A DNA stretch of 64,000 bases from Myroides sp. 1354 (GCF_030324495.1 NZ_JACAGN010000003.1:1-64000); one strand, 5' to 3'. Numbered from the stretch's first letter, positions 1 through 9,263 are shown. The notes: generated by a model from the sequence alone, not told the origin. Made by a program: numbers and translations.

Positions 1-624
1 TTGTCTGAATCGGTAACAACCAACTGATCATTTACCAAAGTAAAACTTACGTTAGTTGTATTTAATGCAGACCAATCAATTTCATGTTCTACTCCTTGTA
101 CATCATAGTACACAAATTTATTGGTTGTTGGATTGTAGTTTACATTTCCATATTTACCTTTTAGTTCATTGATGATATTTTCAATGAATTCATTGTTATT
201 GGTAATGTGGTTAATGAATTCTATATTATCTCCTAACTTAGTGATAAACTCTTGGTTCTCTACTAAGTTGGTAACGAATGTAGTATTATTCGCAATCTCT
301 GCTACATCCAAACGAATTGCATTATTGTCTGAATCGGTAACAACCAACTGATCATTTACCAAAGTAAAACTTACGTTAGTTGTATTTAATGCAGACCAAT
401 CAATTTCATGTTCTACTCCTTGTACATCATAGTACACAAATTTATTGGTTGTTGGATTGTAGTTTACATTTCCATATTTACCTTTTAGTTCATTGATGAT
501 ATTTTCAATGAATTCATTGTTATTGGTAATGTGGTTAATGAATTCTATATTATCTCCTAACTTAGTGATAAACTCTTGGTTCTCTACTAAGTTGGTAACG
601 AATGTAGTATTATTCGCAATCTCT
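1..624 (-). repeat. Tandem 324-bp coding repeat (two units seen)
   Basis: Bases 1-301 recur at 325-625 with no difference that I can find, a period of 324 bases or 108 codons. The unit lies inside the secreted repeat protein, in frame, so changes in copy number would lengthen or shorten the protein without a frameshift. Identity over about 300 bases points to recent duplication or gene conversion. The array continues past the left edge. Confidence 0.9.
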
Positions 625-1028
625 GAAACTGCAAGATATACACTATGATTTTGATTGTCTGTAACGACTAAAGACTCTTCTCCATTTTTTGTAGGGTTTC
701 CTGCAATAGTAAAAGAATAGTTTTTTCGATCAATATAGGTATCACCAGAAAGTAACGGAGTCCAAGCATCTGATTTCCAATAGTAAAACCCTGCAACTAA
801 CTCAGTATTTCCTGTATGATAAACTAATAAACTTTCAATTTTATCCCCTTCAATAGGTTTAAAATCAGTACTATTATTCAATTTTACTCTAGGTAGTAAA
901 ACCCCTTTTTTCAAAGCAACAACATCTAATTGAGCAGAGCTAGCTGCTTTTTTAGTACCTATACCAACTTGAGCCATTGCTGAACTACTCAATATAAGTG
1001 CTACTAACGGAATTAATCTTCTTATCAT
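1..1028 (-). CDS. Secreted repeat protein, N-terminal part (gene cut by left edge)
   Basis: The reading frame starts at the ATG whose complement is 1026-1028 and stays open to the window edge, giving about 342 residues. It opens with a signal peptide (MIRRLIPLVALILSSSAMAQ) followed directly by VGIGT, and then SAQLDVVALKKGVLLPRV. This is the N-terminus typical of flavobacterial secreted proteins of the 'VGIGT...ALDV...KG.L.PR' type. From about residue 136 onward the chain consists of 108-residue repeats rich in Asn, Thr and Val. Each contains segments such as EIANNTTFVTNLVENQEFI and KFVYYDVQGVEHEIDWSAL. Two repeats are visible and almost certainly more follow to the left. A cell-surface or adhesin-like role is plausible but is inference; the C-terminal sorting domain is outside the window. 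Confidence 0.8.
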   Translation of the reverse strand, partial: MIRRLIPLVALILSSSAMAQVGIGTKKAASSAQLDVVALKKGVLLPRVKLNNSTDFKPIEGDKIESLLVYHTGNTELVAGFYYWKSDAWTPLLSGDTYIDRKNYSFTIAGNPTKNGEESLVVTDNQNHSVYLAVSEIANNTTFVTNLVENQEFITKLGDNIEFINHITNNNEFIENIINELKGKYGNVNYNPTTNKFVYYDVQGVEHEIDWSALNTTNVSFTLVNDQLVVTDSDNNAIRLDVAEIANNTTFVTNLVENQEFITKLGDNIEFINHITNNNEFIENIINELKGKYGNVNYNPTTNKFVYYDVQGVEHEIDWSALNTTNVSFTLVNDQLVVTDSD

Positions 1029-1070
1029 ATTCAATTTTTTTTGTTATACAACTCATAAAATCTTGCCCTA

Positions 1071-1078
1071 CAAAGCTA
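1071..1078 (-). promoter_or_regulatory. Candidate -7 element TAGCTTTG for the repeat-protein gene
   Basis: On the minus strand the sequence is TAGCTTTG, matching the Bacteroidota -7 consensus TAnnTTTG, 42 bases before the ATG at 1028. I do not see a convincing TTG -33 element at the expected distance. Confidence 0.4.
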
Positions 1079-1709
1079 TTACCATTATATTATAATTAAT
1101 AATAGTATGTAATTTTTATAAAAAAACAAACAAAAATCAAAATAAACAACATTAAATATTTAAAATTATATTAAATTTAAATTTAAATCATATTTGTTTT
1201 TTTGTTAATTATTCGCATAAAGTCAGCTTTTACTTCTATTAAATTCCACCGTATTGAATTCACTCTACCTATAGCAGGTTTGAGAATAAAAACAATCTCG
1301 AAATGAGTATTCTCTTACAACGGAAAAAAAATAAATAATTCGCTGCTTGTTTTTTTCATTTTCCAAAGAATAAATATTAAAAAATCAAAAAAAACATCAG
1401 GTAGTACTTTTTTTTTACTAAAAGCACAGTACTTCACTTCTTTCAATTAATAATACGAAATAGCAATAGTATTCAAGTCAAATAAAATGTTCTAAACTAC
1501 TTGACTCTTATTATGGAGGAAGACACAGAATTTTATTTAGTATTATTCGTTTTAACTATCGAATTATATAGGAAATAAATCGATAGAATTTGGGTAAAGT
1601 ATCACGTAGTAAGACGAACATATTCGATCAACTCTACCCTATAGTATACATGAGATCTTTACACCCCACGTAGGTCAATTTGAGACTTTCTTACCTATTA
1701 TGAGCATTA
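1079..1709. other. Intergenic gap, very AT-rich
   Basis: No open frame with coding character, no RNA gene and no strong hairpin is visible here. Poly-A and poly-T runs dominate. The 3' end of the CI-like regulator gene borders it, without an obvious intrinsic terminator. Confidence 0.5.
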
Positions 1710-2348
1710 TTAATAGTCTGATAAATTTTTGATATTCGGTAAAAATGCTCCTCGAATACAAAATACTTCACGAACATCTTTAGGATCTACTAAAAAGGAA
1801 TCAAAAGCGGGGTTATCACTAATGAATAACAGTTCTCCTTCTGATGTATAACGCTTAAAGCGGTAACACAAAATCCCTTTTCCTTCTACCACTAATAAAT
1901 AAATGTGCCACGGTTTAATTTCACTCAACCCAATTTGTTTCGTCAATACATAGGAACTGACTTTAATGGTGGGATACATATTCTCCACTCCTACTTGAAA
2001 AGCCATATCGATTTCTTCTTCTGTTGGAAAAACACTGGTAGGTGATGTACCACAGCACTTTTCTGCATTTAAAAAATATTCAATGTGATGATCTACAGAA
2101 ATCATTTTGACTCTTCTATTTTCAAGATCCACATTTAAAACTGAATTGGGATGAGCCAAAAACAAATCGTTCAAATCAATTTTATGTTTTTTACAGATTG
2201 CAATAATTTTATCGTAACGCATGGTTTCTCTAACCTTCCATGAGGACAAGGTATTGGGTTTAATACCTAATAGATTAGCTAACTCTAGATCATTCTTATA
2301 CCCTAGTAGTTGTTTTAATCTTTTAATTACTTCGTTTGCTTGTAACAT
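1710..2348 (-). CDS. Phage CI/LexA-like transcriptional regulator (HTH plus S24-like domain)
   Basis: The 212-residue protein has an N-terminal helix-turn-helix of the phage CI repressor type (about residues 5-65, NDLELANLLGIKPNTLSSWK). A C-terminal domain resembles S24/LexA peptidase folds. In S24 proteins the nucleophile sits in a G-x-S-M motif; here the matching segment reads VENMYPTIK, with Asn in the Ser position. The usual Lys (V-K-R) appears to be replaced in CYRFKR. The domain is therefore probably structural, or a dimerisation or ligand-sensing unit, and not self-cleaving. It stands alone, with long gene-poor gaps on both sides and no phage genes nearby. Its target is unknown. Confidence 0.7.
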   Translation of the reverse strand: MLQANEVIKRLKQLLGYKNDLELANLLGIKPNTLSSWKVRETMRYDKIIAICKKHKIDLNDLFLAHPNSVLNVDLENRRVKMISVDHHIEYFLNAEKCCGTSPTSVFPTEEEIDMAFQVGVENMYPTIKVSSYVLTKQIGLSEIKPWHIYLLVVEGKGILCYRFKRYTSEGELLFISDNPAFDSFLVDPKDVREVFCIRGAFLPNIKNLSDY

Positions 2349-2500
2349 AACTTTCTTTCTTTTTCTTAATTCTACATCTTCTTCTGTTCTCTAAAAATCA
2401 ATTATCTTGCCAGAAAAATCGCAATTTTTATTTTTAATCAAAATAATCCTTTATTTTGTATCCAATAAAAAAATAACAACCTGACACAGTGACACATAAC

Positions 2501-2520
2501 AAAAAGACCTTCGTCTTTTT
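2501..2520 (+). terminator. Orphan intrinsic terminator-like hairpin
   Basis: AAAAAGAC (2501-2508), loop CTTC, then GTCTTTTT (2513-2520), followed by more T residues. The better T-tract is on the plus strand, yet no plus-strand gene lies upstream. It could end a short unannotated RNA or insulate the upstream region of the CI-like regulator. Confidence 0.45.
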
Positions 2521-3228
2521 ATTTAACTTTTTTTTAACAAAAAACTTTAAAGTATCAAATAAAAATCAGGCTTTAGTACTACTGAAAACCTCAAAAAGGA
2601 AATAATTGACTTGAAAAAAATCTCAAATTGCAGTATGAAGTTTTTTCAGAAACAGTCATGCTATATTCATCAAAGAATTAGAATTCCTATTTCGAGAGTT
2701 TATCATACGCTCGCTAATACAATTTCAGAATAGCTCCTTGTATACTGTATAGAATGCAATTAATTTTGTCTTCAAGTGCAATAAAGCAAATTTACACTTT
2801 ACCTAAAAGAAATGGAATATAACTAACACTTTTACTATTAAGTCTTTTTTTAATATAAAAAAAGATACCAATTAAATACATTTTAACATTAAATACACAA
2901 AACAAACAATTTAAAATGATTCTAAAAACACTAGATTCACCACTTTTATACGTTTGATTTTCTCGTATTGAGTATTTACACTATCTTATTGAATTAAAAG
3001 ACTATAAATATGACATTTTGTGAAAAAAATATCGGACAAGGCATTTTGAAGAAACCACAGCCCTGTTTATGATAAAAAAAATAATTTTGGATAAATTCCG
3101 CGAAAAAGAAAGCTGAAATAGTTCTAAAAAGACAATTTCTATTGTCCTATTTTCTATTTTCACAGAATAAAGAGCCTATTCAAAAAACTGCTTTTTTAGC
3201 GTCGTTTTTTCCTTCAATTTTGAACATA
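2521..3228. other. Intergenic gap, nothing recognised
   Basis: A long AT-rich stretch. Apart from the hairpins at its two ends I see no coding, RNA or repeat signature. Short open frames reading into the SIMPL gene terminator look like chance. Confidence 0.45.
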
Positions 3229-3231
3229 AAA

Positions 3232-3261
3232 AAACGTCAGGTAAAATCTCACCTGACGTTT
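3232..3261 (-). terminator. Terminator of the SIMPL-domain gene
   Basis: An 11-bp perfect stem, AAACGTCAGGT/ACCTGACGTTT, with an 8-base loop. On the minus strand a run of U residues follows. It lies 18 bases beyond the stop codon at 3279. Confidence 0.85.
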
Positions 3262-3278
3262 GTAAAAATACTTTTTTT

Positions 3279-3980
3279 TTATTCTAATTCAAAACTGATA
3301 GAAACGGATGTATTAATTTCAATTTCGCCCACCGCCAATGTTTGATCTACTCCTTCATCTGCTGCCGCTCCTTTTAATGCGTACATCGGTCTAAATACGG
3401 GCGGCATCGAACCTCCTCCATCAGTTACCACTAATACTTTACCTACTTTTTGTCCTAAAGCTGTTGCATAATCTGTTGCTTTTTTCTTAGCCTCTTGGAC
3501 AGCAAGTTTTCTAGCTTCCGTTTGGTAAGAAGCTAATTGAGAAGACTTATACTCTACTCCATCAATGCGATTTACTCCTTTCCCCATTACACCTGCTACT
3601 AATACTTCATATTTTGACAAGTCTTCTACGGTAAGTGTAATCGTTTGACTAGCTTGGTAGTAGTCCTTCTTATCGGTATAGTCTTTATAAGAATAAAAAC
3701 TTACACGTTCAGTTTGTATATTCTTCTCTGGAACTTTAGCATCTTTTAAATACTTTAAAACGCTCGCTACAATTGCATCGTTTGTTTTCTTTACCTCGTC
3801 AGCTGTTTTCCCTTTGTTTTCAATTCCTAATCGAATTACAGCTTGATCGGGTACTGCTTTTATTTTTCCCACTCCTTGCACTTGAATTTGAGGGACATTA
3901 TTTCCTGTTGTTGTTACTTGTGCCTGAGCTGTTAACCCCATAGCTACACAAACACCTGCTACTAAAATACTCTTTTTCAT
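3279..3980 (-). CDS. SIMPL (DUF541) domain periplasmic protein
   Basis: The start is set at 3980 (MKKSILVAGVCVAMGLTAQA), because the upstream extension lacks a reason to be translated and this start gives a clean signal peptide. The mature protein of about 210 residues matches the SIMPL/DUF541 family: IQVQGVGKIKAVPDQAVIRLGIENKGKT is the typical first strand pair, shown here only in part: IQVQGVGKIKAVPDQAVI. The family also has the AQTEARKLAVQEAKKKATDYA-type helix before the C-terminal strands. Members include the oxidative-stress protein YggE and BP26; the exact function is not established. It is an isolated gene with its own terminator, next to a rhomboid protease on the same strand. Confidence 0.85.
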   Translation of the reverse strand: MKKSILVAGVCVAMGLTAQAQVTTTGNNVPQIQVQGVGKIKAVPDQAVIRLGIENKGKTADEVKKTNDAIVASVLKYLKDAKVPEKNIQTERVSFYSYKDYTDKKDYYQASQTITLTVEDLSKYEVLVAGVMGKGVNRIDGVEYKSSQLASYQTEARKLAVQEAKKKATDYATALGQKVGKVLVVTDGGGSMPPVFRPMYALKGAAADEGVDQTLAVGEIEINTSVSISFELE

Positions 3981-4071
3981 CTTGTCTATTTTCTTAATCG
4001 TTTCAAACAAATATAGCGAACTCACCCACAAAAATGAGTTTATTCTTCATTTTATAATAAACCTTTAACAA

Positions 4072-4719
4072 CTAAATCTTATTGGTTTTAGCCAAAATTA
4101 GGAGTAATACAATGGGGATCAACAACAAAGCGATTAAGAATAACTGTTGTTGAATCAGTTCGGGATAGCGAATTAACGTCAACACCAATCCGCCTATTGC
4201 TCCACCAAAATGAGCTGCATGACCGATATTATCGCTTTTCTTCTTCATGCCATATAAACTATACAGCAAATATCCTAAGGCAAAAATATAGCCTTTAATT
4301 CCAATGGGGATAAAGAACAAATACAACTTTAAATCAGGATACAACAATATAGAAGCATAAACAATTCCCGTCACACCTCCAGAAGCTCCTACCGCATAAT
4401 ATTGGCTTTGCTTAACATACAACTGATACGTTAGAATATTTCCAATAACAATACTCAACAAGTAAATCAATACAAAATAGAAACTTCCACTAATAGCCAC
4501 TACAATACCTGAAAACATATAGAGAGTAAACATATTAAAGGCAAAATGCATCCAATCCACATGTAAAAAACCAGCTGTAATCATGCGATATACTTCTCCT
4601 TTTCGAATGCGGTCCAAATCAAAATTGTATTTGGCAAAAAAAGAATAATCTTGCAAGCCTTTATAGGTAATAATTCCTGAAGCAATTAAAATAACTAAAA
4701 CAATAGGTGCCATATCCAT
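4072..4719 (-). CDS. Rhomboid family intramembrane serine protease
   Basis: The 215-residue protein has about six hydrophobic segments and the complete rhomboid signature: HFAFN (H58, N62) in TM2, GASG with the nucleophile Ser113 in TM4, and AHFGGAIGG with the catalytic His170 in TM6. It cleaves single-pass membrane proteins within or next to the membrane; the substrate here is unknown. The length fits a minimal bacterial rhomboid without extra domains. Translation could begin at Met1 or Met3. It lies about 90 bases upstream of the SIMPL gene on the same strand and is divergent from the acyltransferase gene. Confidence 0.88.
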   Translation of the reverse strand: MDMAPIVLVILIASGIITYKGLQDYSFFAKYNFDLDRIRKGEVYRMITAGFLHVDWMHFAFNMFTLYMFSGIVVAISGSFYFVLIYLLSIVIGNILTYQLYVKQSQYYAVGASGGVTGIVYASILLYPDLKLYLFFIPIGIKGYIFALGYLLYSLYGMKKKSDNIGHAAHFGGAIGGLVLTLIRYPELIQQQLFLIALLLIPIVLLLILAKTNKI

Positions 4720-4793
4720 ATTTAAATGTTTAAAATCTAGTACTAGGTGTAATATATGTCGTAATTTACGGGCTAAAAATACTCTAAATCGAG

Positions 4794-4801
4794 TATCTTT
4801 G
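4794..4801 (+). promoter_or_regulatory. Candidate -7 element TATCTTTG for the acyltransferase gene
   Basis: TATCTTTG fits TAnnTTTG exactly and ends 20 bases before the ATG at 4822. No clear TTG is seen upstream. Confidence 0.45.
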
Positions 4802-4821
4802 CTAGTATTTAAACCGAAATA

Positions 4822-5730
4822 ATGAAGTTATTAATTTACTATATTGCCTATCCCATCTTATGGCTTATTTCTAAATTACCTTTTCCAATCTTTTACTTTG
4901 TATCGGATTGTTTTTTTGTATTACTGTATCATCTTGTGAGATATCGCCGCAAAGCGGTAACTGAAAATATCAAATTAACGATGCCTCATTTATCAGATGA
5001 AGAAGTACAAAAAATAGTCAAACAATTTTACAAACACCTCTGTGACATATTCTTAGAGATGATAAAAACCTTTACCATTCCAGAAGAAGAACTCAAAAAA
5101 CGTTTTCAATTCACTAATTTAGACACTATTTTAGACGTAGAAAAACAAGGCAAAAGCGCCTTGCTATTTTGTGCACATTATGCCAATTGGGAATGGTTGA
5201 TTATTTTGGACAAATTCATCAGCTTTCAAGGATATGCGGTATATAAAAAATTGGGCAATCCTCATTTTGACAACTTATTTTTAAAGATTCGCACGCGATT
5301 CAATACGCGTTTGATTGAAATGAAAGAAACCATTCGCGTGATTCGTCAAAATGAAGTGAATAAAAATCACGGAATTTACGCCTTCATCAGCGACCAATCA
5401 CCAATGATTGGCGATGCTAATTACTGGCAAAACTTTATGGGCATTGAGGTTCCTGTATTCACTGGTGGGGAAGCATTGTGTAAAAAATTCAATATGGAAC
5501 CTATGTATCTAAAGGTTGAATATGTAAAACGCGGCCATTACCAAGCAACATTTATTCCTCTTCGCAAAGAAGGTGAAAACGTAAAAGAAATTCCCAATTA
5601 TGAATTAACCAATCGCTTTTTACAAGAAGTTGAAAAGCAAATACACCAAGCTCCAGCTTATTATTTTTGGACTCATAAACGCTGGAAACACAGAGGTAAA
5701 AAACCGGCAAACATCAAATCTTTTCAATAA
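4822..5730 (+). CDS. Lysophospholipid/lipid A acyltransferase (HtrB/LpxL-like)
   Basis: The 302-residue protein has a hydrophobic N-terminus (residues 1-35) that anchors it to the inner membrane. The acyltransferase motif H-x4-E is at CAHYANWEW (H119, E124). Later conserved blocks include FISDQSP and the FTGGEALCKKFN region, as in bacterial lipid A late acyltransferases. The family transfers an acyl chain from acyl-ACP to Kdo2-lipid IVA. Flavobacterial members are short, and their acyl-chain choice is not readable from sequence. It is monocistronic by layout: the next gene starts about 95 bases later with its own upstream region. Confidence 0.85.
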   Translation: MKLLIYYIAYPILWLISKLPFPIFYFVSDCFFVLLYHLVRYRRKAVTENIKLTMPHLSDEEVQKIVKQFYKHLCDIFLEMIKTFTIPEEELKKRFQFTNLDTILDVEKQGKSALLFCAHYANWEWLIILDKFISFQGYAVYKKLGNPHFDNLFLKIRTRFNTRLIEMKETIRVIRQNEVNKNHGIYAFISDQSPMIGDANYWQNFMGIEVPVFTGGEALCKKFNMEPMYLKVEYVKRGHYQATFIPLRKEGENVKEIPNYELTNRFLQEVEKQIHQAPAYYFWTHKRWKHRGKKPANIKSFQ

Positions 5731-5826
5731 AGACTCAGATCATTTCCTTTTTTTCTGAGTAAAACAAATGAATTATATCAGGTATAAAAATTGCATTTCG
5801 TACCTTTAACTGAAATTACGCATATT

Positions 5827-7602
5827 ATGACACACATAGAAAAGCTAAACGCTATACGTTCTTTGATGAAAGAACAAAAAATAGACGCCTATATCATCCC
5901 TTCCTCAGATCCACATATTAGTGAGTATTTACCAGAGTATTACAAATGTATTGCATGGACTTCTGGTTTTACTGGTTCTGCAGGAACATTAGTGATTACC
6001 CAACAATTTGCTGGTTTATGGACCGATTCTCGCTATTTTGTTCAAGCCAATGAGCAATTAGCAGATAGTGGTTTTGAATTAGTAAAGTTAAAAGTACAAC
6101 ATATGCCAGAATATGTGGATTGGATTGGAAATCAATTCGAAACAGGTGTTGTCGCTTTTGATGGAAATTTAGCTTCTTTAGCTGTTGCCAACGCTATTCA
6201 ATCTACTTTAGCGCCAATTGGATTTACGATTAATGGTCATGTGGATTTATTAAGTCCTATCTGGTCCAATAGACCTGCTTTACCAACAGAAAAAGCCTAT
6301 ACATTACCGCTTACCACTACAGGTCAAAGCACTGCAGATAAATTAACAAAAGTAAGAGCGATCCTTAAACAAAAAAGAGCCACATGTCATATTATCTCTT
6401 CTTTGGATGATATTGCTTGGTTACTAAATATTAGAGGTACTGACGTTCCTTGTAACCCTGTTACCTTGAGCTTTGTGTACCTCGATGCAGAAAAAGCAAC
6501 TTTGTTCATTGATGCTTCCAAATTAGAAGAAGCTACAAAACAAGAATTAAACAGTTTTGGAATTTCAATTGCAGATTACACTAGCTTACCACAAGCCATT
6601 GCCGATATTCCTACAGGAAGTACAATCTTACTGGATCCAAAACGCACGTGTTTTGCTACCTATGACAGTGTACCTGTTGATGTACAAATCAAAGAGGACA
6701 TGAACCCTTCTACTTACCTAAAAGCAATTAAAAATGAAGTAGAAATTGCTCATGAAAGACAAGCTATGATTAACGATGGGGTTGCCATGACGAAATTTTT
6801 CAAATGGGTGGAAGAAAATGTAGCAACAGGTACTTTAACGGAATTGAATATTGCGGATCATCTTTTGGGATTACGCGCCGCTCAACCTGGGTTTAAAGAT
6901 ATTAGTTTTAACACCATTGCAGGTTATAAAGATCACGGAGCTTTACCTCACTATTCTGCAGATGAGAAAAGTAGCTATGAACTAAAAACAGAAGGTTTAC
7001 TTTTAGTTGACTCTGGAGGGCAATACGAAACAGGAACAACAGATATTACACGTGTTGTTGCTTTAGGTACGCCTACTCAAGAAGAAAAAGATGATTATAC
7101 CATTGTTTTACGTGGTACAATTGAAGGTTCAATGGCTATTTATACCAAGGGAACTCGTGGCTACCAAATTGATGCCATTACAAGAAGACCAATTTGGGCA
7201 ACACTGAGAAACTATGGACATGGTACAGGACACGGCGTTGGGTTTTTCTTAAATGTTCACGAAGGTCCACACGTATTCAACCCTACACCAACAGATATCG
7301 CTATCGAAAAAGGAATGATTACTTCTATTGAACCGGGCTTATACCGCGAAGGTAAACACGGAATTCGAATTGAAAACTTAGTTTTAGCAAAAGACTTAGA
7401 TTCAAATCAATTTGGCGATTTCATGGATTTCGAAACCTTGACAATCTGTTATATTGCAACGGACTTGGTAGATAGAAAATGGTTAGAACAAACCCATATT
7501 GATTGGTTAAACCAATACAACGAATGGGTATACAATAGCCTAAAAGATTTACTTTCTACTGAAGAAGCTGCTTGGTTAAAAGAAAAAACAAAAGCAATCT
7601 AA
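5827..7602 (+). CDS. Aminopeptidase P family (M24) metallopeptidase
   Basis: The start at 5827 (MTHIEKLNAIRSLMKEQKID) is preferred to an upstream frame extension that overlaps a promoter-like TACCTTTA. At about 591 residues it has the three-domain layout of the large Xaa-Pro aminopeptidases: two creatinase-like N-terminal domains, then the pita-bread catalytic domain. Metal ligands are visible in LLLVDSGGQYETGTTDITR (two Asp), HGTGHGVG (His), SIEPGLYREG (Glu) and GIRIENL (Glu). It removes N-terminal residues that precede proline, most likely in the cytoplasm because no signal peptide is present. A hairpin terminator follows the stop codon. Confidence 0.9.
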   Translation: MTHIEKLNAIRSLMKEQKIDAYIIPSSDPHISEYLPEYYKCIAWTSGFTGSAGTLVITQQFAGLWTDSRYFVQANEQLADSGFELVKLKVQHMPEYVDWIGNQFETGVVAFDGNLASLAVANAIQSTLAPIGFTINGHVDLLSPIWSNRPALPTEKAYTLPLTTTGQSTADKLTKVRAILKQKRATCHIISSLDDIAWLLNIRGTDVPCNPVTLSFVYLDAEKATLFIDASKLEEATKQELNSFGISIADYTSLPQAIADIPTGSTILLDPKRTCFATYDSVPVDVQIKEDMNPSTYLKAIKNEVEIAHERQAMINDGVAMTKFFKWVEENVATGTLTELNIADHLLGLRAAQPGFKDISFNTIAGYKDHGALPHYSADEKSSYELKTEGLLLVDSGGQYETGTTDITRVVALGTPTQEEKDDYTIVLRGTIEGSMAIYTKGTRGYQIDAITRRPIWATLRNYGHGTGHGVGFFLNVHEGPHVFNPTPTDIAIEKGMITSIEPGLYREGKHGIRIENLVLAKDLDSNQFGDFMDFETLTICYIATDLVDRKWLEQTHIDWLNQYNEWVYNSLKDLLSTEEAAWLKEKTKAI

Positions 7603-7610
7603 TACTGAAA

Positions 7611-7633
7611 AAACCGTCTAAAATAGACGGTTT
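7611..7633. terminator. Bidirectional terminator between the aminopeptidase gene and ung
   Basis: A 10-bp perfect stem AAACCGTCTA/TAGACGGTTT with loop AAA, flanked by A and T tracts on both sides. It sits between two convergent genes whose stop codons are only 40 bases apart. Confidence 0.85.
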
Positions 7634-7642
7634 TTTTATGCT

Positions 7643-8314
7643 TTATATTTGCCAATCAATCGGCGCACGACCAGCTTCAATCAAATAGGCATTGCTTTTG
7701 GAAAACGGTTTACTTCCATAAAAACCTCTATACACGGACAAAGGAGAAGGATGTGCTGTTTCTAAAACAAGATGTTTCTCTCTGTCAATCATCTTACCTT
7801 TTTTTTGTGCGTAGCTTCCCCACAAAATAAAAACAACGTGCTCTAATTGAGTGGATACACGCTCAATGACCGCATCAGTAAAGGTTTCCCATCCTCTTTT
7901 TTGATGAGACCCTGCTTTAGACGCTTCTACTGTTAAGGTTGCATTGAGTAATAATACGCCTTGTTTGGCCCAACTAGATAAATCTCCATTGTGCAAATTC
8001 TTAATACCCAAATCATCCTCTAACTCTTTGAATATATTCTTTAAACTAGGCGGAAACTTCACTCCTTTGTGAACTGAAAAGGACAAACCGTTGGCTTGAA
8101 ATTCACCGTGATATGGATCTTGTCCCAAAATTACCACCTTCACCTCCGAAAAATCAAGACTTTCCAATGCCTGAAATACCTGTTCTTGAGGCGGGTAAAT
8201 TGTTTTTGTTTTTCTTTCTGTAGCTACAAATGCTTGTAATGCTTTGAAATATGGTTGGTCAAATTGATCTTGTAAAACTGTATTCCAACTGGTATTTTGT
8301 AATCTAAAACTCAT
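7643..8314 (-). CDS. ung: Uracil-DNA glycosylase, family 1
   Basis: The 223-residue protein carries the family 1 UDG hallmarks: the water-activating motif GQDPYHG (catalytic Asp66) and the DNA-intercalation motif HPSPLSVYRGF (His188). Between them is the LLLNATLTV strand, whose Asn reads uracil. It removes uracil from DNA after cytosine deamination or dUTP incorporation. The length matches the E. coli enzyme. The start codon overlaps the stop codon of the upstream secreted-protein gene by one base (TAATG), so the two are probably co-translated. Confidence 0.95.
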   Translation of the reverse strand: MSFRLQNTSWNTVLQDQFDQPYFKALQAFVATERKTKTIYPPQEQVFQALESLDFSEVKVVILGQDPYHGEFQANGLSFSVHKGVKFPPSLKNIFKELEDDLGIKNLHNGDLSSWAKQGVLLLNATLTVEASKAGSHQKRGWETFTDAVIERVSTQLEHVVFILWGSYAQKKGKMIDREKHLVLETAHPSPLSVYRGFYGSKPFSKSNAYLIEAGRAPIDWQI

Positions 8315-9054
8315 TATTCTATATAAACCGTTCTTCTATAAGACACTACTTGCGTAGCATCTCTTGCTTCTATTAATATTTGATTGTATTCGTTTAATCC
8401 TTTCTTTGGTTTGACAATTTGCTGACGTACCACCCAAAAAAACTCTTTTTTATCTGGGTCAAACTCGAAAGACACAAAATCAACAGGCTCAAACTTAGTT
8501 CCTGTTTCTTTGGCAATTTGCAAGACCTTACACAAATCTAAAGAATAATCTAAAGCTAATTTTTCTGAAGTTTCTGGTAATTGTAAAGGAGAAATAATTT
8601 GCTGATAATCATTTAAAGCAATTCCCACACAATAACTCACTCCTTCTGTAGGTTCAAAATCGTAATAAAAGAAGTATTTCGTCATACATTTACTCATGTC
8701 AACGACTGGATATCTCGAGGCAAACTTGCGAATACTATCGTAAGCACTAATACTAACGCCCTTAAATTTTAATCGATCCACCATATCAGATCCTACCTTA
8801 GTAACCAAGAGGTCTTCTAAATTCTTCTTTACATCCGCAAATCCCTGTGGAACTAAATTTATCGGTCTATTATTATAGTGGTATCCCGTGGAAGATACCT
8901 CAGCATCAACAAAGTAATTATAATAAGGACAAGCATCAATGAACAAATCACTTTGGTAACTTCCTCCTATTTTTACCTTGTTTTTATCTAAACATTGTGC
9001 TTGAATCTGAACAATACTTACGAAAAGTAAAATGACCGACAAATATAACTTCAT
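8314..9054 (-). CDS. Secreted protein of unknown function
   Basis: The 246-residue protein has a signal peptide (MKLYLSVILLFVSIVQIQAQ) with cleavage expected before CLDKNKVKIGG. The mature part contains several Cys residues and predicted beta strands but no motif that I recognise. It is probably periplasmic. The gene is directly upstream of ung with a one-base overlap; this may be only chance operon packing. A -7 element lies 24 bases before the start. Confidence 0.7.
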   Translation of the reverse strand: MKLYLSVILLFVSIVQIQAQCLDKNKVKIGGSYQSDLFIDACPYYNYFVDAEVSSTGYHYNNRPINLVPQGFADVKKNLEDLLVTKVGSDMVDRLKFKGVSISAYDSIRKFASRYPVVDMSKCMTKYFFYYDFEPTEGVSYCVGIALNDYQQIISPLQLPETSEKLALDYSLDLCKVLQIAKETGTKFEPVDFVSFEFDPDKKEFFWVVRQQIVKPKKGLNEYNQILIEARDATQVVSYRRTVYIE

Positions 9055-9078
9055 GTTATTAATATTTTATTAAGAAAT

Positions 9079-9086
9079 CAAAAATA
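9079..9086 (-). promoter_or_regulatory. Candidate -7 element TATTTTTG
   Basis: The minus-strand sequence TATTTTTG fits TAnnTTTG and lies 24 bases before the ATG at 9054. Confidence 0.4.
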
Positions 9087-9215
9087 TAAAACTTTTCAAA
9101 TATTCCTCACTTTATGCGATTTATTTTATTTTGGGAAGATGATGTTGTTGGTTGTTCGTGAGGTTTGTGTTAGAACAATTAACTGATCACTCATAACAGA
9201 AACTGTTAACAAAAA

Positions 9216-9245
9216 AAAACCACATGCTTCTCAACATGTGGTTTT
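9216..9245 (-). terminator. Terminator of the TPR-like membrane protein gene
   Basis: An 11-bp perfect stem AAAACCACATG/CATGTGGTTTT with an 8-base loop. On the minus strand it is followed by a U run; it is 18 bases past the stop at 9264. Confidence 0.85.
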
Positions 9246-9263
9246 CTTTTATTTTTTATATAA

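Noticed and set aside
3142..3345. 67-residue plus-strand ORF
   Set aside because: It runs through the SIMPL gene terminator and antisense to its 3' end; no start context or codon bias.
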